The position numbers were made by a program, and so were the translations under genes. Positions 19,768 through 28,230 of a stretch of 64,000 nt of DNA are shown here, piece by piece (position 1 is the stretch's first letter; the number at the start of each line of letters is the position of its first letter). The notes below the pieces were generated by a model. That model saw nothing but the letters and a program-made list of their open reading frames with translations. It was not told the DNA's origin and did not search any database. The DNA is from Caulobacter segnis (GTDB lineage Bacteria > Pseudomonadota > Alphaproteobacteria > Caulobacterales > Caulobacteraceae): contig NZ_CP096040.1 in NCBI RefSeq assembly GCF_023935105.1, positions 1,488,001 to 1,552,000 on the forward strand. The letters are read 5' to 3'.

Positions 19768-21513
19768 TCAGAGCACGCCGGCGGCGTGCAGCAGGTCGGT
19801 CAGCCGGGTGATGTCCACGCCGGCGGGACGCAGTTCGTCGCTCGGTCGCCAGGTTCCATTCGGCTGGCGGTTCCAGTAGCTGTCGGGGTCGGCGATCACG
19901 AGGCCGGCCAGGGTCTCGGCGACGATGCGCGAGCCCAGCGGCCCCAGCCGTTCGCCGCCTTGGACGATCTCGGCTTCCTTGAGGACATAGAACCACAGGG
20001 GCGTGGCTTCATCGAAGCCGCCGTCGACCAGGGCGGCGCCGGTGGCGCCCGACAGCAACTCGTCGCGGGTCAGGACGCGGCTGACCGGCAGGCCCGCGGC
20101 GGCGAGTTCGGCGATCAGGGTCTGGGCGCTGGGAAGGTTCAGAAGCCAGCCGCGGCGCAGGTTGCGGCGAGCCAGATGCTTCATCAGATCCTCGGGCGCG
20201 CCGCCCTCGTTGGGAAGCGCCAGCAGCGTCGGCGCCAGGCGGGTGTCGATCGGGCGCGCGTCGTGGGCGGCGTCGAGGTCGGCGGTGAACCGGCTCCACT
20301 CCGCGATCCAGTTGTTCGGCAGGGTCGGCGCCCCGAGGAAGGGCGTGGGCGACTTGCCGGTGAACTGGAACAGCTGCTCGAGACTGGCGAAGGGAAGGAT
20401 CTTCGCCTCGGCGCCGAAGTTGCGGTTGTAGTCATAGCCGTTGCGGATCATCGAGTGACCGAACCGGAAGCCCGCCACCGAGAACTCCAGCGGCATGGGC
20501 AGCGCGCTGGCCGGGATCTGGTCCTGGCGCGCCTCGTGGAACCGCTTGTAGAGCGGCGCCCCCGCTTCCAGGACGTCCGCGAGCGTCGCGCGATCGCAAA
20601 CCGTCGGTAGGTAGTCGTTGATGACCAGCCACTGATGGACGTGGCGAACGAAGCGCTGGGCCTCGAGGAAGCATTCGCGGTCGGGCAGGTTTCTCGGCGC
20701 CAGCTCGGCCACGACCACATTGTGGAACCTCAGCATGGCGGTGTGCAGCTGCGCGACGACCAGGTTCTCGTCATTGCGGCCGTCCCCGATCAGGGCCTTG
20801 CGGCTCTGGTTCGGCGGCTGGCCTGGCGTCAGCAGCTCGGGCGGCACGGCGGTGGGATCCAGCAGGCCCGCCGCGACCAGCGGCCCGACGCGCGGGAGGT
20901 CGCAAGCCGTGTCGACGGGCAGGGGCGGACGCTCCATGCCGGGAAACTGGCCGGTGACGTTCGTTTCGGCGCCGACCCGCATGGCCGCCCCGTTGCGCAT
21001 GACCGCCTCCAGCGGATGGTCCAGCGGACCGTCGCCATAGAGGCTGTCGAGATCGAGCTTGGCGTGGCGCAGGTTGGTGATCCCGGACACGACCAGATCC
21101 CGCGCCAGCGGCGTGATCGTCTCGCCGACGATGGTGAAGGTCTTGCCGTTCTCCCGGTCGGTGTTGGCGGTGATGTCGTGATCGATGAACTGTCCGTAGT
21201 AGGTCATCACGGGCGGAAGCCCGGAGCGCGCCGCCGACCCGCCGGCCGGGTCGATCATGGCGTCGGCCAGGGCGTCCAGCTTCGCCCCGGCCACCGGCGG
21301 CTGCGAGGCCGCGCCGGGAAAGAGATAGCCGAAGCGATCGCCCTCGCCGGTGGCCGTGGCCCCGCGTCGGGCGCGCGGCGCCACGGCGGCGTCGGCGCCG
21401 GTGATGGCCGTGCGATCGGGCTCGGTCCGGGCGGCCTTCGCCAGTTGGGCGTCGGCGGGCGAGGCGGCGTCGACGAGCACGATGCGGTCGCCGTGTCCGA
21501 GGGAGAGAAGCAT
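19768..21513 (-). CDS. Animal-type haem peroxidase
   Basis: A 581-residue member of the An_peroxidase superfamily. YYGQFIDHDIT holds the distal histidine (His112) and the GQFIDHD signature. RFHNVV (about 262-267) precedes the proximal haem histidine in FRFGHSMIRNGY (His353). Such enzymes oxidise halides or organic substrates with hydrogen peroxide, and the family includes host-defence peroxidases. No Sec or Tat signal is visible, unusual for the family, so it may be cytoplasmic or exported by a leaderless route. It lies downstream of a small membrane protein and upstream of a lipoprotein in the same operon. Confidence 0.9.
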   Translation of the reverse strand: MLLSLGHGDRIVLVDAASPADAQLAKAARTEPDRTAITGADAAVAPRARRGATATGEGDRFGYLFPGAASQPPVAGAKLDALADAMIDPAGGSAARSGLPPVMTYYGQFIDHDITANTDRENGKTFTIVGETITPLARDLVVSGITNLRHAKLDLDSLYGDGPLDHPLEAVMRNGAAMRVGAETNVTGQFPGMERPPLPVDTACDLPRVGPLVAAGLLDPTAVPPELLTPGQPPNQSRKALIGDGRNDENLVVAQLHTAMLRFHNVVVAELAPRNLPDRECFLEAQRFVRHVHQWLVINDYLPTVCDRATLADVLEAGAPLYKRFHEARQDQIPASALPMPLEFSVAGFRFGHSMIRNGYDYNRNFGAEAKILPFASLEQLFQFTGKSPTPFLGAPTLPNNWIAEWSRFTADLDAAHDARPIDTRLAPTLLALPNEGGAPEDLMKHLARRNLRRGWLLNLPSAQTLIAELAAAGLPVSRVLTRDELLSGATGAALVDGGFDEATPLWFYVLKEAEIVQGGERLGPLGSRIVAETLAGLVIADPDSYWNRQPNGTWRPSDELRPAGVDITRLTDLLHAAGVL

Positions 21514-21559
21514 GACGATTCTCCGAGGTCTGGGTTGAGGTTTGGGAGCGGCCAGGCGG

Positions 21560-22066
21560 CTAGGCGGCCGGCTTCAGGTTCAGGACGCGGTCGACCAGCG
21601 ACAGCAGGCTGGAGACGACGATGGCGGCCACGGCGAGCAGGCCGCCCCATTTCGCCAGGCCACTGTCGGACATCACGCCCTTGAGCGAGAGCGCCCAGAT
21701 CAGGAAGGCGATCGTGGCGGCGATCGGGGGCCAGGGGTGGGGGCGGAACGGGGCCTTGCTCGCGCCGGCCTGCCGCTCAGCCTCGCGCTGCTTGACGTAG
21801 GCCAGGCTCAGATAGAGCGTCGGCGTGAGCAGGGCGAACCCGGCGTAGAGGACCAGGGAGGTGTGCAGTTCGATCCCGTCGACGTCGATCGAAGGGGTCT
21901 GGACGCCGGCCGCGATCGCGGCGAGGAACAGGGTGATCGTCTCGGTCGGCAGGTAGCGGGTCAACGGCTCGAAGACGTCCTTCTGCACCGCGGGCGGGCT
22001 ACCGACGAGGGCGGCGACGTTGGGCGTCCGGATCGCTTGCCGGGTGGCGAGGCTACTGAGGCTCAT
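21560..22066 (-). CDS. Small multi-pass membrane protein of unknown function
   Basis: A 168-residue protein with about four hydrophobic helices (roughly 40-55, 75-95, 115-135 and 140-160) and a polar loop QREAERQAGAS between helices 2 and 3. The start at ATG 22066 follows a clear GGAGGA site. It is first in the leftward operon with haem peroxidase, lipoprotein and matrixin genes, and its promoter region faces the TIR gene. I do not recognise the family; an anchoring or channel role is possible. Confidence 0.7.
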   Translation of the reverse strand: MSLSSLATRQAIRTPNVAALVGSPPAVQKDVFEPLTRYLPTETITLFLAAIAAGVQTPSIDVDGIELHTSLVLYAGFALLTPTLYLSLAYVKQREAERQAGASKAPFRPHPWPPIAATIAFLIWALSLKGVMSDSGLAKWGGLLAVAAIVVSSLLSLVDRVLNLKPAA

Positions 22067-22258
22067 GGCTAGTCCTCCGTTCTGATCGACCAACCGGAAT
22101 GGGTGGCGAATGACGCGAGACTAGGCAGGCGACGAAGCGTCACCGCGTGATGGCCGTCACGCGGTAAGCGAGAAAGTTCCCTCCGCGCACGATTGCGTTG
22201 TGAATCCCCCGTTCCTCTGCCAATCTACGGTGAAGATCACGGCTATTGGCGGGGGGCC

Positions 22259-24004
22259 ATGGACGGGGATTGGTCAGCGCCCGCGCGCTATTGGGGATTT
22301 GTCAGCTACAGCCACAGGGACGCGGTCCAGGGCCGCAGGCTCCATGGGCAGCTGGAGCGATATGTCCTTCCCCGGCGGCTGGTCGGCCGCGAAACGGCCC
22401 GGGGCGTCACGCCGCGCCGGCTGACGCCGATCTTCCGTGATCGCGAGGAATTTCCGGCCGCCCACGACCTGAGCGTCGAGGTCCGCGCGGCCCTCAGCGC
22501 CTCCAAGGTCCTGTTGGTGATCTGCTCGCCCAACGCTGCGGCCTCGCCGTGGGTGGCGCGCGAGGTCGAGCTTTTCCGCGCCCTGCATCCCGATCGACCT
22601 GTCTTGGCCGCCTTGATCGCGGGCGAGCCGGACGCGGCCTTTCCGGCTCCGCTGTGCGTCGGCGCCGAACCCCTGGCGGCCGATTTCAGGCCCAACCGCG
22701 ACGGGCATCGCCTGGCGCTCCTGAAGCTGGTGGCCGGCATGGCCGGGGTGGGCCTGGACGAGCTGGTCCAGCGTGACGCCCAAAGACATCTGAGGACCGT
22801 GACGGCCGTCACGGCGGTGTCCGTGATCGCCGCGCTAACCATGGGTCTGCTTACGGCCTTGGCCCTCAGCTCAAGTCACGAAGCCCGCCGACAGAAAGGT
22901 CTCGCCCTGGAAGCCCTGGGAGAGGCCAGGCGCCAGAAGACGCTCGCCCTGTCGGCGCGCGACGAGGCGCAACGCCAGAGGACCGAGGCCTTGCAGGCGC
23001 GGGACGAGGCGGACCGTCAGCGTGTCGCGGCCCTGGAGGCGCGCGGCGAAGCGGAGAACCAACGGCAGGAAGCCGAAGCCATGGTGGAGTTCATGTCGAC
23101 CGAACTGCGCGGCAAGCTGGAGGGGAGCGAGAAGCTCGCGGTGCAGAGCGCCGTCAGCCAGCGCGCCCTCGAATACTACGCTGGTCGGTCGGACCGTCTG
23201 CCGCCGACCTCGGCCGCGCGCCGGGCCAGGGTGCTGAACGCCCTGGGTCAGGATTTCGAGCGCAGCGGCGATCTGGGCGGCGCGCTCGCGCGCTTCGATG
23301 AAGCCTATCGCGTGACGAGCCGGCTGAAGACGTCGGAACCCGGCGATCCTCAACGGATCTTCGAGCACGCTCAGAACGAGTTCGGCATCGCCCAGATCGC
23401 CTACCGGCGGCAGGATTGGGCGAAGGCCAAGGGCGGCTACGAACGCTACGCCCAGCTGGCCGACAGCCTGGTCTGGCTCAAGCCCGACAGCGTCGAGTAT
23501 CGCAAGGAAGCGGCCTATGCCCAGGGCAACCTGTGCGCGGTGGCGCTGAAGATGCGCGACACCAAGGCCGCGCTGGAGCGCTGCGCCCGCTCGCTCGACG
23601 CCATGCGCGAGGTCGCCAACCGCGTGGAAGACGGCCGGCGCGCGGTGGCCTCCGACATGGTCAACCGCCACGCGTGGATGGCCGACGCCTATCAGCGCGC
23701 GGGCGATCTGGCGCGCGCCCGCGCCGAGCGCGATCAGGAAGCGATGATCCTCGCCGCGCAACTGGCCGAACGTCCGAAGGACCGGAACGTCCGTGCGGAC
23801 TGGATCGTGCTGCAGCAGGCCTATGCCAGCCTGGCCCATGCCGCGGGCGACCGCGCGGGCGCCTTGGCGCGGCTGAACGAGGGGCGTCCCGAAGCGGTCC
23901 GCCTCCTCGCGGAAGATCCAGATGAAGCACGCGCCAAGCGCCTGCTCGATCAGATCGACAGGAGTATCGCCTACTTAAATCAACTCAAAGGAACGCAGAA
24001 ATGA
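22259..24004 (+). CDS. TIR domain-transmembrane-coiled coil-TPR protein
   Basis: A 581-residue protein. Residues about 12-165 form a TIR_2 domain: FVSYSHRD, IFRDREEFPAAHDL, LLVICSPNAAASPWVAREVE. The Glu at residue 102, in the position of the NADase glutamate of SARM1-type TIRs (pattern WVxxE), is present. One transmembrane helix (about 181-203) follows, then a charged repetitive coiled coil with ARRQKxLAL-type repeats (206-280), then TPR-like helices to the C-terminus. The start at ATG 22259 is chosen because upstream in-frame codons offer only TTG. It overlaps the next gene by ATGA. It probably signals at the membrane; NAD cleavage is inference. Confidence 0.85.
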   Translation: MDGDWSAPARYWGFVSYSHRDAVQGRRLHGQLERYVLPRRLVGRETARGVTPRRLTPIFRDREEFPAAHDLSVEVRAALSASKVLLVICSPNAAASPWVAREVELFRALHPDRPVLAALIAGEPDAAFPAPLCVGAEPLAADFRPNRDGHRLALLKLVAGMAGVGLDELVQRDAQRHLRTVTAVTAVSVIAALTMGLLTALALSSSHEARRQKGLALEALGEARRQKTLALSARDEAQRQRTEALQARDEADRQRVAALEARGEAENQRQEAEAMVEFMSTELRGKLEGSEKLAVQSAVSQRALEYYAGRSDRLPPTSAARRARVLNALGQDFERSGDLGGALARFDEAYRVTSRLKTSEPGDPQRIFEHAQNEFGIAQIAYRRQDWAKAKGGYERYAQLADSLVWLKPDSVEYRKEAAYAQGNLCAVALKMRDTKAALERCARSLDAMREVANRVEDGRRAVASDMVNRHAWMADAYQRAGDLARARAERDQEAMILAAQLAERPKDRNVRADWIVLQQAYASLAHAAGDRAGALARLNEGRPEAVRLLAEDPDEARAKRLLDQIDRSIAYLNQLKGTQK

Positions 24005-24651
24005 TCAGCTCTCAATTCCGCCTCGCCGTGGAAAACAACGCGCTCGGGAAAATTCCCAACAGCCCGGACAGTCCCAAGAAGAAGTTCGATCCAAAGGAAA
24101 TCATTCACGTCATCGTCGAGGCCGAGACGCAAAATGGAGAGATCGGCTTCATGCTTAGATTCCCATCTCCTCCCCCTCCGCCGATTACCGATAGCCGGAC
24201 GATCAAGAACTACGTGAAGCATCTGGCGACCAGTCCGACGCCGGCTACCATCCCTCCTCTGGTTTCTCCTCTGGACATACCGATCACGCAGCAATGCTGG
24301 GTCGTTGTTCAACTCGGAGACTCGGTCAGCAACTGGCGTTTCTCTCCGGAGGAGTACGGCTGTACGACGAAGGCCCCATCCAACGATCGAAATATATGCC
24401 TCATCCACGCGTACAACGACCCGGATGACGAACTGGGAGACCCCGGCGCCGTGGTGCGGGATAGTGGCTGCAAATTACTGTACTTCGGCGTGCGCAAGAG
24501 AGGGCCGAAGAATTCGGGTATGCCGAACCCTGATCGGGACGGCTTCAATTTTCATATCGAATTCATCAAGCCGGCCGGGCCCGTCAAAGTCATCTTCGAC
24601 CCTGACGTGAAGAACGAGAGCGAGAACTCGATCCCGCCGTCGGGCGATTGA
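24001..24651 (+). CDS. Orphan protein of unknown function
   Basis: A 216-residue protein I do not recognise. It is hydrophilic, has no signal or transmembrane segment, and contains a proline run (FPSPPPPP, about residues 58-65) and aromatic/glycine beta-like stretches such as CKLLYFGVRKRG. Base composition drops noticeably (roughly 55 percent GC, against 66 or more around it), and codon use is less GC-biased, suggesting separate acquisition. It is translationally coupled on both sides: its ATG overlaps the TIR stop (ATGA) and its stop overlaps the next ATG (TGATG). That tight coupling suggests its product works with the TIR and SLOG-like proteins. Confidence 0.75.
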   Translation: MISSQFRLAVENNALGKIPNSPDSPKKKFDPKEIIHVIVEAETQNGEIGFMLRFPSPPPPPITDSRTIKNYVKHLATSPTPATIPPLVSPLDIPITQQCWVVVQLGDSVSNWRFSPEEYGCTTKAPSNDRNICLIHAYNDPDDELGDPGAVVRDSGCKLLYFGVRKRGPKNSGMPNPDRDGFNFHIEFIKPAGPVKVIFDPDVKNESENSIPPSGD

Positions 24652-26193
24652 TGGCTGTGTCCGCATCCGCCCCCTTCGTCGACATCGGGGTCCTCATCCG
24701 CGCCGGCGCCATCGATCAGGCCTGGGAACTGTTCGCCCAGGCCGGATTGATCGCGTCACGGGATTCCGCGGCGCTGATCTTGAAGGGGCGTCTGCTCAAG
24801 GAACGCGCGCGCGCCGCCGACGGCGACGCGCGTCGCGACTTCTTCGCGCGCGCCGCCGACGCCTATCGGGAAGCCGCCTCGCGGGGAGGGCGCCTACGCC
24901 CTGATCAACGCCGCCAGCCTGTCCCTGCTGGCCGGGGACGAGGAAGGCGGCAGGGTCTTCGCCCTGGCCGCCCTGGCGGCGCCCGGCGACGACACGCCCT
25001 TCTACGAAGCCGCGACGCGCGCCGAGGCGCTGATGCTGTTGCGGCGGATGGACGAGGCCAAGGCGGCGCTGCAACAGGCCGTCGCGCGCGGGCCCAGGGC
25101 CTGGGAGGACCATGCCGTCACCCTGCGCCAGTTCCGGCTGATCCTCTCGAGCCTTGGCCAGCCCGATGATTGGCTGTCGATCCTCGATCCGCCCCGCGCC
25201 CTTCACTTCACGGGCCAGATGACCCTGTCCGGCGACAAGGACGCCCTGCGGGACGTCGTCGCCGGCGTCCTCGCGGAGGAGAGGGTCGCGTTCGGTTACG
25301 GCGCCTTGGCGGCGGGGGCCGACATTCTCGTCGCCGAGGCGCTGGTCGCCGCCGGCGCCGATTTGCACGTCGTCCTGCCCCTGGATCAGAAGGCGTTCCG
25401 TCAAAGCTCCGTCGAGCCCTGGGGGCAGGTCTGGGCATCGCGCTATGATCGCTTGCTCGCGGCGGCCCAAAGCGTCGGCGTCACCGGCCCAGGGCTGGAC
25501 CAGGTCAGTCCCGGCGCCATCGCCCTGGGCGACGAGACCGCCATGGGCATGGCGGTGCTCAAGGCGACTGCCCTGGCGGGCGAGGCGCTTCAATTGGCCA
25601 TCTCGACGCGCGACGAAGCCGACGCCTTCGCGACCGCGCGTTGGCGCGCGGCGGGACATCGCCAACGCATGATCCGCCCCGCTTCCGAGGCCTCGGCGGC
25701 GGCGGCGACCAGCCCGGCGTCCTCGACGCGCTCGACATCGGCCGTGGCCCTGGGCTGCGTGCTGGATCTGCCACCCGACAGTGATCGCCAAGTCTTGCTG
25801 ACGAAGCTCGCGCGCGTGATCGACGAAGGGCCAAGGCCGCTGACCGCGCCCAGTTGGTCCGGGCACACCCTTTTGCTCACCTATGCGACGCCAGGGGAGG
25901 CGGAGGCGGTGGCCCACGGCCTGCGCGGCGCGCTCGGCGCCCAGATGCGCATGGCGGCTGGCTATGGTCTCACCGACCTGGTCGCCAATCCGTTCGGCGC
26001 TGGCATGCTGGCCATGGGATCGACGCCCGAAACGGTCGCCGATCTGCTGAGAGTCACGCCGCCGGGCGGGTTCTATTTCGAACTGTGCTTCGCGGCGACC
26101 CTTGCGCTGGATGCGCCGTCGGATACGGCCAGGCGGCTCACGAACCTGACCGGCGACACCGCTGGTCCGTACGCCCTCGCGCCGGGAGCCTAG
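24651..26193 (+). CDS. TPR + SLOG-like + degenerate cyclase-like protein (frameshifted in this sequence)
   Basis: The reading frame breaks within 24881-24891 (GCGGGGAGGG); removing one G joins two frames into about 513 residues. Residues 1-160 are TPR-like helices. The middle (about 165-330) has LHFTGQMTLSG, FGYGALAAGADILVAEAL and DLHVVLPLDQKAF, matching the SLOG-like domain of TRAFs-binding/DUF4071-type proteins. The C-terminal part (about 365-510) has GYGLTDLV and VTPPGGFYFELCFAATLAL, reminiscent of a class III nucleotide cyclase domain but without recognisable metal-binding aspartates. It overlaps the orphan gene by one base and ends four bases into the convergent Crp gene. Domain calls are by eye. 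Confidence 0.7.
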
Positions 26194-26843
26194 TCGACAA
26201 GGCTTTCAAGGCGTCGGGGCGCGACGATGATCAGCGCCTCGGCCGTCCTGCGCACCAGCCCGCGTCGCTCCAGCGCGCTGACCGTGCGCGACACCGTCTC
26301 CCGCGTGGTCTGCAGCTCCAGCGCCAGCGCGGCCAGGACCGGCGGCGGGCTGATGCTCCACCCGTTGGGCTCGGCCCGTCGCAGGAGCTCGGCGTGGATC
26401 CGGCCGACGGCGCTCAGGGTGTTGCGGTCGACGAGCCGCTTGTTGGCGGTCTTCAGGCGCGCCAGCAGCAGGCGCGAAAGAACCATGCCGATGCAGTTGT
26501 GACGCTCCATCAGGCGCAGGAAGTCGAGCGCGATGAACACCGCGACGCGCGCCACGCCAAGCGCGGTCACGTCGACGTCGCTCGGCGCCGTGGGCCGGAC
26601 GGTGGCCCCGAACAGATCGCCGGGCGCGAAGTCATGCAAAAGGACCGAGGCCCCATCGCGGCCGACGGCCGAGGCCCTGGCTCGCCCCACGGTCAACAGG
26701 AAGGTCTCATCGCACTGATCGCCCTGGCGAACGATCGCCGCGCCGGGCCGATAGCCACGCTCGGTCGCGGCCTTGGCGATGCAATGTGCGACGTCTTCCT
26801 GGCACTGGAAGATCTCGCGCACGAAGGCGGTCAATCCCGACAT
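26190..26843 (-). CDS. Crp/Fnr-family transcriptional regulator
   Basis: A 217-residue regulator with an N-terminal cyclic-nucleotide-binding-type jelly roll (ERGYRPGAAIVRQGDQ, LLHDFAPGDLFG) and a C-terminal winged helix with the recognition segment LQTTRETVSRTVSALERRGLV. No cysteine cluster for an Fnr iron-sulphur centre is evident. The start at ATG 26843 begins the conserved domain; an upstream in-frame extension looks random. The stop overlaps the SLOG-like gene's stop by four bases, tail to tail. Its ligand is unknown. Given the cyclase-like neighbour, a nucleotide signal is conceivable but unproven. Confidence 0.9.
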   Translation of the reverse strand: MSGLTAFVREIFQCQEDVAHCIAKAATERGYRPGAAIVRQGDQCDETFLLTVGRARASAVGRDGASVLLHDFAPGDLFGATVRPTAPSDVDVTALGVARVAVFIALDFLRLMERHNCIGMVLSRLLLARLKTANKRLVDRNTLSAVGRIHAELLRRAEPNGWSISPPPVLAALALELQTTRETVSRTVSALERRGLVRRTAEALIIVAPRRLESLVD

Positions 26844-26993
26844 GTTCCGAACGCCCCCACGCTCGTGCGACGCTTTGAAGGTGACACAACGATCGCGCGG
26901 AACACAACCTTCGCGATGAGGACGCGCCGAATTCCACACTTGGTGTTGTTCGGCCTTTTTCCCGTCTCGGCCAAACGCGCGTGAACAATTTCG

Positions 26994-27021
26994 TTGACCA
27001 TCATAGTCAATCGATTAGCTA
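26994..27021. promoter_or_regulatory. Palindromes in the Crp/TetR divergent promoter
   Basis: TTGAC-N7-GTCAA (26994-27010) overlaps TAGTCAATCGATTAGCTA (27004-27021), which is 14/18 self-complementary around AATCGATT. They lie 30-55 bases upstream of the TetR start, the usual place for an autoregulatory operator. The core resembles the ATCGATCGA sites at 27783 and 54825. Confidence 0.45.
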
Positions 27022-27049
27022 GGCGGCATGGTCCTGGTGGGGTGACGAC

Positions 27050-27700
27050 ATGGCGCGGGCGAAATCGAGCGGAAACGGCGGCGAGCGTCGCGACTCGCGG
27101 GGGATCCTCTTCGACGCCACCGCCGCGCTGCTCTCGGAGCGCTCCACCATCGAGGTCTCGCTCAGCGAAATCGCCCAGCGCTCGGGGCTGAACTCGGCGC
27201 TGATCAAGTACTACTTCGGTAGCAAGGAGGGGCTGCTGCTGGCCTTGCTGGAACGGGTGGCCGAGCGGTCGATGGCCGATCTGGCGGCGCTGGTGGGCAT
27301 GGACATCTCGGCCGAGCAGAAGCTGCGCATCCACATCGGCGGCATCATCAACACTTATTATCGCTCGCCGTACGTCAACCGCCTGATCAACTACATGATC
27401 GTACAGGGCGACAAGGCGTCCAGCGAAAAGGTCGCCAAGATCTTCGTCGAGCCGATGATCGCCGCCTATCGCGCCATCGTCGCCCAGGGCGTGGGCGACG
27501 GCGCGTTCCGGCCGCTGGATCCGGGCATGCTGTATTACAGCGTCGTCGGAGCCTGCGAACACATCTTCTACGCCGGCTATTCGCTGCCGACGACGCTGGG
27601 CATGACCGAGCTGACCGAGCAGGTCCGGCAGCAGTACGTCCAGCACGTGCTGGATCTCGTCTTCCATGGCGTCCTGGCGCGTCCGACCGCGACGGCCTGA
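27050..27700 (+). CDS. TetR-family transcriptional regulator
   Basis: A 216-residue repressor-type protein. The N-terminal helix-turn-helix spans about residues 14-60 (LFDATAALLSERS, EIAQRSGLNSALIKYYFGSKEGLL), and the remainder is the helical ligand-binding domain. It heads the catabolic cluster that begins 135 bases downstream and probably controls it. Two palindrome types are found upstream of that operon, and one or both may be its target. Its ligand is likely an acyl-CoA or substrate-derived intermediate, by analogy with catabolic TetR regulators. Confidence 0.9.
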   Translation: MARAKSSGNGGERRDSRGILFDATAALLSERSTIEVSLSEIAQRSGLNSALIKYYFGSKEGLLLALLERVAERSMADLAALVGMDISAEQKLRIHIGGIINTYYRSPYVNRLINYMIVQGDKASSEKVAKIFVEPMIAAYRAIVAQGVGDGAFRPLDPGMLYYSVVGACEHIFYAGYSLPTTLGMTELTEQVRQQYVQHVLDLVFHGVLARPTATA

Positions 27701-27739
27701 CGGGGCGCGGCGGGGTGGCCCGCCCTCTGATATTCAAAA

Positions 27740-27756
27740 ATCTAACGATATTAGGA
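27740..27756. promoter_or_regulatory. Operator A copy 1 (CTAA-N5-TTAG) before DUF35/thiolase operon
   Basis: ATCTAACGATATTAGGA. The same arm arrangement occurs at 31491, 36317 and 44590, each in front of an operon of this cluster. Probably bound by one of the two TetR regulators. Confidence 0.55.
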
Positions 27757-27782
27757 AAACATTTGATCCCGAAACCCAACGG

Positions 27783-27802
27783 CTTTAAGTGATCGACTAA
27801 GA
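27783..27802. promoter_or_regulatory. Operator B copy 1 before DUF35/thiolase operon
   Basis: CTTTAAGTGATCGACTAAGA matches the palindrome at 54825-54844 at TTTAA and GATCGACTAA. It lies 33 bases before the GTG start, downstream of operator A, so this promoter may be controlled by two regulators. Confidence 0.5.
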
Positions 27803-27834
27803 ACGCCGCGAACGGCGTCGCCAGGGAGGTCGCC

Positions 27835-28230
27835 GTGAAGGGGCTAGGTCAGGACGCCCGCTATTGGGAAGCCTTGTCGCGAGGCCAGCTGGAGCTGCCG
27901 CGCTGCGCGGAATGTGGACGCTGGCGCTGGCCCGCGCCCTTTCGTTGCGGCGACTGCGGAAGCTGGAGCTTTGACTGGCAAGCGGTCGAGATGCGCGGCG
28001 TGATCTATTCCTGGACCCGCACCTGGCATCCGTTCGAAGGAACGGAAGGCTTCGGCTCGCCGTTCGTCACCCTGTCGGTCGCCCTGCCCGGGGCGGGCGA
28101 CATCCGCCTGATGGGCGTGCTGGAAGGCAAAGGCGAGCCGGCCATCGGTGCACCGGTGACGGGCCACGTCGCCACAGCCGAGGTCTATGGCCGCGCCATT
28201 CCTGGCCTACGCTGGGCGGTGTCGGCATGA
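27835..28230 (+). CDS. DUF35 OB-fold/zinc-ribbon protein (ChsH2-like)
   Basis: A 131-residue protein with a rubredoxin-like zinc ribbon (CAECGRW at about 22-28 and CGDCGSW at about 39-45: two CxxC pairs) followed by an OB-fold with VIYSWTRTWHPFEG and PFVTLSVALPG. DUF35 proteins partner thiolase-fold enzymes; in steroid side-chain degradation the ChsH2 DUF35 domain binds the Ltp2 aldolase. Here the thiolase-like gene overlaps by ATGA, matching that arrangement. The GTG start follows a strong AGGGAGGT. It probably stabilises or positions the CoA substrate of the next protein. Confidence 0.88.
   Translation: MKGLGQDARYWEALSRGQLELPRCAECGRWRWPAPFRCGDCGSWSFDWQAVEMRGVIYSWTRTWHPFEGTEGFGSPFVTLSVALPGAGDIRLMGVLEGKGEPAIGAPVTGHVATAEVYGRAIPGLRWAVSA

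Noticed and set aside
17456..19879. 807-codon plus-strand open frame across the metalloprotease and lipoprotein genes
   Set aside because: Antisense to two genes with clear signal/zinc motifs; its own product has no recognisable features.
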